From NCBI GenBank assembly GCA_937931165.1, contig CALHCI010000100.1:1-51108 (forward strand): DNA of 51,108 nt. The letters are read 5' to 3'. The DNA is from an uncultured Granulosicoccaceae bacterium. GTDB taxonomy: Bacteria > Pseudomonadota > Gammaproteobacteria > Granulosicoccales > Granulosicoccaceae. Both the position numbers and the translations under genes were made by a program. Under the pieces are notes generated by a model. That model was not told the DNA's origin, did no database searches, and saw only the letters and a program-made list of their open reading frames with translations. Below, one piece after another: positions 48,371 to 51,108 of the stretch (positions are counted from its first letter, which is position 1; every line of letters begins with the position of its first letter).

Positions 48371-49624
48371 ATGAGCCAGAAAAAGCCCTGGGCGTCACCG
48401 ATGCCAGAATCCCAGTTCAAATTCATGCGTGAGATCCTTGCAGCGCCCAGTCCGGTCGGTTTGGAAAGCGCAATGACGCACGGTGTTCTCAAACCAGAGA
48501 TTGATAAGTTCGCGCCAAAACGCTGGCAAATGCACAGCTTTGTCGGTAACGCCGGGGTGGTTTGGGATACCCACCCGGGGAAAGATGACATGTTCAGTGT
48601 CATGATCATTGGCCATGCAGACAAAATTCGCATGCAGGTGCGAAAGATTGGTGCCGATGGAAAAATCTGGATCAACACTGACGCGTTCCTGCCCTGCACA
48701 CTGATTGGTCATGAGGTCACCCTGTACAGCGAAGACCCTGCAAAACCCGGTAGCTATCGCGCCATACAAGGTGGCACTGTCGAAGCACTGGGGGCGATCC
48801 ACTTTTCAGAAATGGCACATCGCACCGGTGACAAAGGTATCTCACCAAAACAAATCTATCTCGAGCTACAGGTCCACGGTGAAGATAAACAGGCACAGAT
48901 TGAAGCACTGGGTATTCGCCCCGGCAATACACTGCTGCTAAATCGCCCCATCAAGCGCGGCTTCAGCCCGGACACTTTTTATGGTGCCTACCTCGACAAC
49001 GGCTTAGGTTGCTTTGTAGCAGCAGAACTGGCCAGACTCATGGCCAAAGCCCCTGCACTTAAAAACGTCCGTACCATGTACGCATTTGCATCGCATGAAG
49101 AGATCGGTCGTTTTGGTAGTCGTGTCATGGCCGGAGAGCTGGCACCGGATGCAATTATCGCGGTCGATGTAAATCACGACTATGTCGCTGCGCCCAACAT
49201 TGGTGATCGCAACATGGAGTTACTGGAAATGGGTAAAGGATTCACACTGTCCAGTGGCGCCATCGTCAGCGAGCAACTCAACGCACGTATCCAGAAAGCA
49301 GCAATTAAACACGATATCCCTCTGCAAATGGATGTGTGTGGCAATGACACCGGCACAGATGGCATGGCCGGTGTGCTGGCAAGTGTCGACACTGCAGCGA
49401 CTTCAATCGGATTCCCGATTCGCAACATGCATACAATCTCGGAAAGCGCCCACACAGGCGATGTGCTCGCTGCTGTCCACGTTATAAATGAAACGCTCAC
49501 AGCAATGGACAAAGAAAAAGATCTGCGTGGAAACTTCAAAACCAATCATCCACGTCTCGATAAAGCCAAACCTCTCGGGCATAGCAAAATCAAGAAAAAA
49601 GCGGCAGCAAAGAAAAAGCGCTAA
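48371..49624 (+). CDS. M42 family metallopeptidase (FrvX-like)
   Basis: A 417-aa cytoplasmic dinuclear aminopeptidase of family M42, which trims peptides and often assembles into tetrahedral dodecamers. Metal and catalytic residues are in MIIGHADKIRM (His), AYLDNGLGC (bridging Asp), FASHEEIG (Glu pair), VDVNHD (Asp) and MHTISESAHTGD (final His). After the domain there is a basic tail, KKKAAAKKKR, that is not part of the family fold and might bind nucleic acid or be a neutral extension. Length is slightly above the M42 norm. It is closely linked to yceH. Confidence 0.88.
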   Translation: MSQKKPWASPMPESQFKFMREILAAPSPVGLESAMTHGVLKPEIDKFAPKRWQMHSFVGNAGVVWDTHPGKDDMFSVMIIGHADKIRMQVRKIGADGKIWINTDAFLPCTLIGHEVTLYSEDPAKPGSYRAIQGGTVEALGAIHFSEMAHRTGDKGISPKQIYLELQVHGEDKQAQIEALGIRPGNTLLLNRPIKRGFSPDTFYGAYLDNGLGCFVAAELARLMAKAPALKNVRTMYAFASHEEIGRFGSRVMAGELAPDAIIAVDVNHDYVAAPNIGDRNMELLEMGKGFTLSSGAIVSEQLNARIQKAAIKHDIPLQMDVCGNDTGTDGMAGVLASVDTAATSIGFPIRNMHTISESAHTGDVLAAVHVINETLTAMDKEKDLRGNFKTNHPRLDKAKPLGHSKIKKKAAAKKKR

Positions 49625-49655
49625 ACGAGACTTAGCGCAGGAGGCACAATCTCCA

Positions 49656-49693
49656 CCCTCCCGCTTGTGGGAGGGCCTGCGTCTAAACGCTGG
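49656..49693. repeat. REP-like hairpin, second copy
   Basis: CCCTCCC (49656-49662) and GGGAGGG (49669-49675) form a perfect stem with loop GCTTGT. Shortly after comes GCGTCTAAACGC (49679-49690), itself a small hairpin, then TGG and a G-run. The ACCCTCC arm and TCTAAACGC also occur at 42311-42384. It lies in the convergent gap between the M42 and EEP genes. Confidence 0.5.
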
Positions 49694-49754
49694 GGGGGCA
49701 CACGGGCACGGGCGCTGGCTCGTATCAGTTACATGCTATGTCAAAACCCCAACC

Positions 49755-50480
49755 TCAACAATCCAGCTCAAGATACAAACTCGAATGATCCGATACCTTA
49801 CCCAAACGCACATCGTGATCATACCTCACATCCGTAACTATCTTATCCGCCAACGCTGACACCAACGCATGATCGTAACGAAAACCGTTCCCCTTACGAG
49901 TGCTGACCCATGTAAACTCCCGATCATCCGGATGGCGCTGCCGCCATGCATCACGCCAGCCGCTATGCAGTAGCTGCTGAAACAAATGCGTTGCATAAAA
50001 CGTTTTGGTTTGTGAATCTTCAAACGGTATACCGCAGTTGAAATCCCCAATAAGCAGCGAGTAACCTTCCTGCCATTCTGCATCTAACGCCTGCAGCGCA
50101 TTAAAATAGGGCACTTGCGCGCGCTTTTGCGGGAAATGCACCGCGATCATATTCAACTCAACAGTAGGAGAAACTTCAATTTGTGCTTTAACTGCCCGCG
50201 CAGGCAGTGCTGCGTTGGCGGGAAACGGCTCTGCCTGCATTGGTAGCCTGCTGGCGATAAGTAGCGTATTTTCACGGGCGCTGCTGGTCTCCGGCGCACA
50301 GATCGATGTAAGCCCTAATGACTTGAGCCCTTCTAACAGTACCGCACCGTGCTTACCATGCCTGAACTCCTGCAAGGTAACTATATCTGCAGCAGACTTT
50401 TCAATCCCGTCGAGAATAGAAGCACAGCGGGAACCACCGCCATGCAGTATGTTCCAGCTCAGTATTTTTAGTAACGGCAT
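49755..50480 (-). CDS. Endonuclease/exonuclease/phosphatase family protein
   Basis: A 241-aa protein of the EEP (exonuclease III-like) superfamily. The core motifs are all present: SWNILHGGG (Asn), TLQEFR (catalytic Glu), LIGDFNCG (Asp/Asn), RYDHALV and VSDHSSLYLEL (terminal Asp-His). EEP members cleave phosphodiester bonds in DNA, RNA or phospholipids; sequence alone does not give the substrate. No signal peptide, so probably cytoplasmic. It lies 6 bp after the truncated unknown gene and may be cotranscribed with it. Confidence 0.85.
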   Translation of the reverse strand: MPLLKILSWNILHGGGSRCASILDGIEKSAADIVTLQEFRHGKHGAVLLEGLKSLGLTSICAPETSSARENTLLIASRLPMQAEPFPANAALPARAVKAQIEVSPTVELNMIAVHFPQKRAQVPYFNALQALDAEWQEGYSLLIGDFNCGIPFEDSQTKTFYATHLFQQLLHSGWRDAWRQRHPDDREFTWVSTRKGNGFRYDHALVSALADKIVTDVRYDHDVRLGKVSDHSSLYLELDC

Positions 50481-50486
50481 CGCGAA

Positions 50487-51108
50487 TTACAGTGTATTCC
50501 ACCCGCCAACGAAATACTTTTTCTGCCACTCTTTAAAGTATTCAGTGATCTGATCTTCCGAACTACTGATACGCACCTCATGCTTCAGCGGGTCTTTTCT
50601 GTTAGGGCTGAAATCAGTCAGGTGTAGGACGTAAGCCGGGTAATCACGAGACTCCTCTTCCTTATTGGTTTTCCACATGAGCAGCTTGCGCACCATGGTG
50701 GCACCACGTAATTCTTTAGTGGCAACACTGCGTTTAAGTAACTCACTTTGCGGGAGCTTCAGTTCTTTACTGACCACATTGGCATTGGGGATATCAACAA
50801 TACCAGTAAGCTGCTCCAGATGAATATCTTCCGCAATGGCCTCTTTGTCATCGCGTATGCGCACGAACTGCGGTGAAATAATACTGCACAACGGCAACCG
50901 TCTGACCCCGATCCAGTTGCGGTTTTCTTCATCCCATTCAAGCACCATTTTATCAATCGTGTTTCCTCGGGATGTTGTAGAGATGATATCAAGGCAGGAA
51001 ATCTCAAACACAATACCGGGTTCTATCATGCGATATGCTACCCGATCAGAGTTTACCTCGGCATACTCGCTTTCTACCACATGCCCTTCAAGCTGCTTCA
51101 ACAGTTCG
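50487..51108 (-). CDS. Uncharacterised protein, 5' end beyond the window
   Basis: At least 206 aa; the frame is open to the window edge, and the first in-window start (a TTG at 51101) has upstream in-frame codons, so the gene is cut. I do not recognise a family. The sequence looks soluble and mixed alpha/beta, with a charged middle. It includes DYPAYVLHLTDFSPNRKDPL and ends EYFKEWQKKYFVGGWNTL. The EEP gene follows within 6 bp, so the two may act together. Confidence 0.7.
   Translation of the reverse strand, partial: ELLKQLEGHVVESEYAEVNSDRVAYRMIEPGIVFEISCLDIISTTSRGNTIDKMVLEWDEENRNWIGVRRLPLCSIISPQFVRIRDDKEAIAEDIHLEQLTGIVDIPNANVVSKELKLPQSELLKRSVATKELRGATMVRKLLMWKTNKEEESRDYPAYVLHLTDFSPNRKDPLKHEVRISSSEDQITEYFKEWQKKYFVGGWNTL

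Overview
The window looks like the chromosome of a free-living, aerobic gammaproteobacterium, probably marine. The basis is the gene neighbourhoods coaD-rsmD-ftsY-ftsEX-rpoH, the aa3-type cox cluster, plsY/tsaD/rpsU/yqeY, and ponA/pilMNOPQ/aroKB/damX/gltB, whose contents match the Pseudomonas and related pattern as I remember it. I did not recognise the genus. There is no prophage, CRISPR array, rRNA, tRNA or IS transposase gene. Coding density is high, and most genes are housekeeping.

Layout. 1-5.5 kb: a ferredoxin, coaD and rsmD on the minus strand, then ftsY, ftsE, ftsX and rpoH on the plus strand. A 264-bp element with terminal inverted repeats separates ftsY from ftsE, FtsE has eroded ATPase motifs, and a perfect CIRCE operator precedes rpoH. 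5.5-8.5 kb: an unknown exported acidic protein with a duplicated motif, and a response regulator fused to a PP2C-type phosphatase. 8.5-16.4 kb: cytochrome c oxidase genes (ctaC, ctaD, a 42-aa membrane ORF, ctaG, ctaE, a DUF2909 gene, SURF1, a Sco-like protein, ctaB, plus DUF2244). Heme A synthase (ctaA) is missing from its usual place. 16.5-20 kb: bioC, plsY, tsaD, rpsU, yqeY.

20-39.6 kb: gltD, hemE, a class A PBP, pilMNOPQ, aroK, aroB, damX, gltB. Compared with Pseudomonas this block is circularly permuted (gltD-hemE has moved to the other end, which separates it from gltB) and it sits between yqeY and dnaG, splitting the usual rpsU-yqeY-dnaG-rpoD cluster. 39.7-43.2 kb: dnaG, rsmE, a 562-bp gap with REP-like hairpins, and a DksA lacking its zinc finger. 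43.3-51.1 kb is more accessory: two tandem GH114-like lipoproteins, a cobalt-type nitrile hydratase (alpha, beta, activator), DUF1499, YceH, an M42 peptidase, an endonuclease/exonuclease/phosphatase-fold protein, and a 5'-truncated unknown gene at the right edge.

I found no clear new multi-gene system. The leads most worth following are the permuted pil/glt block, the CIRCE-rpoH link, the degenerate FtsE beside a MITE-like element, the missing ctaA with a conserved-looking small cox ORF, and the palindrome with a Fur-like site at 16.46 kb.
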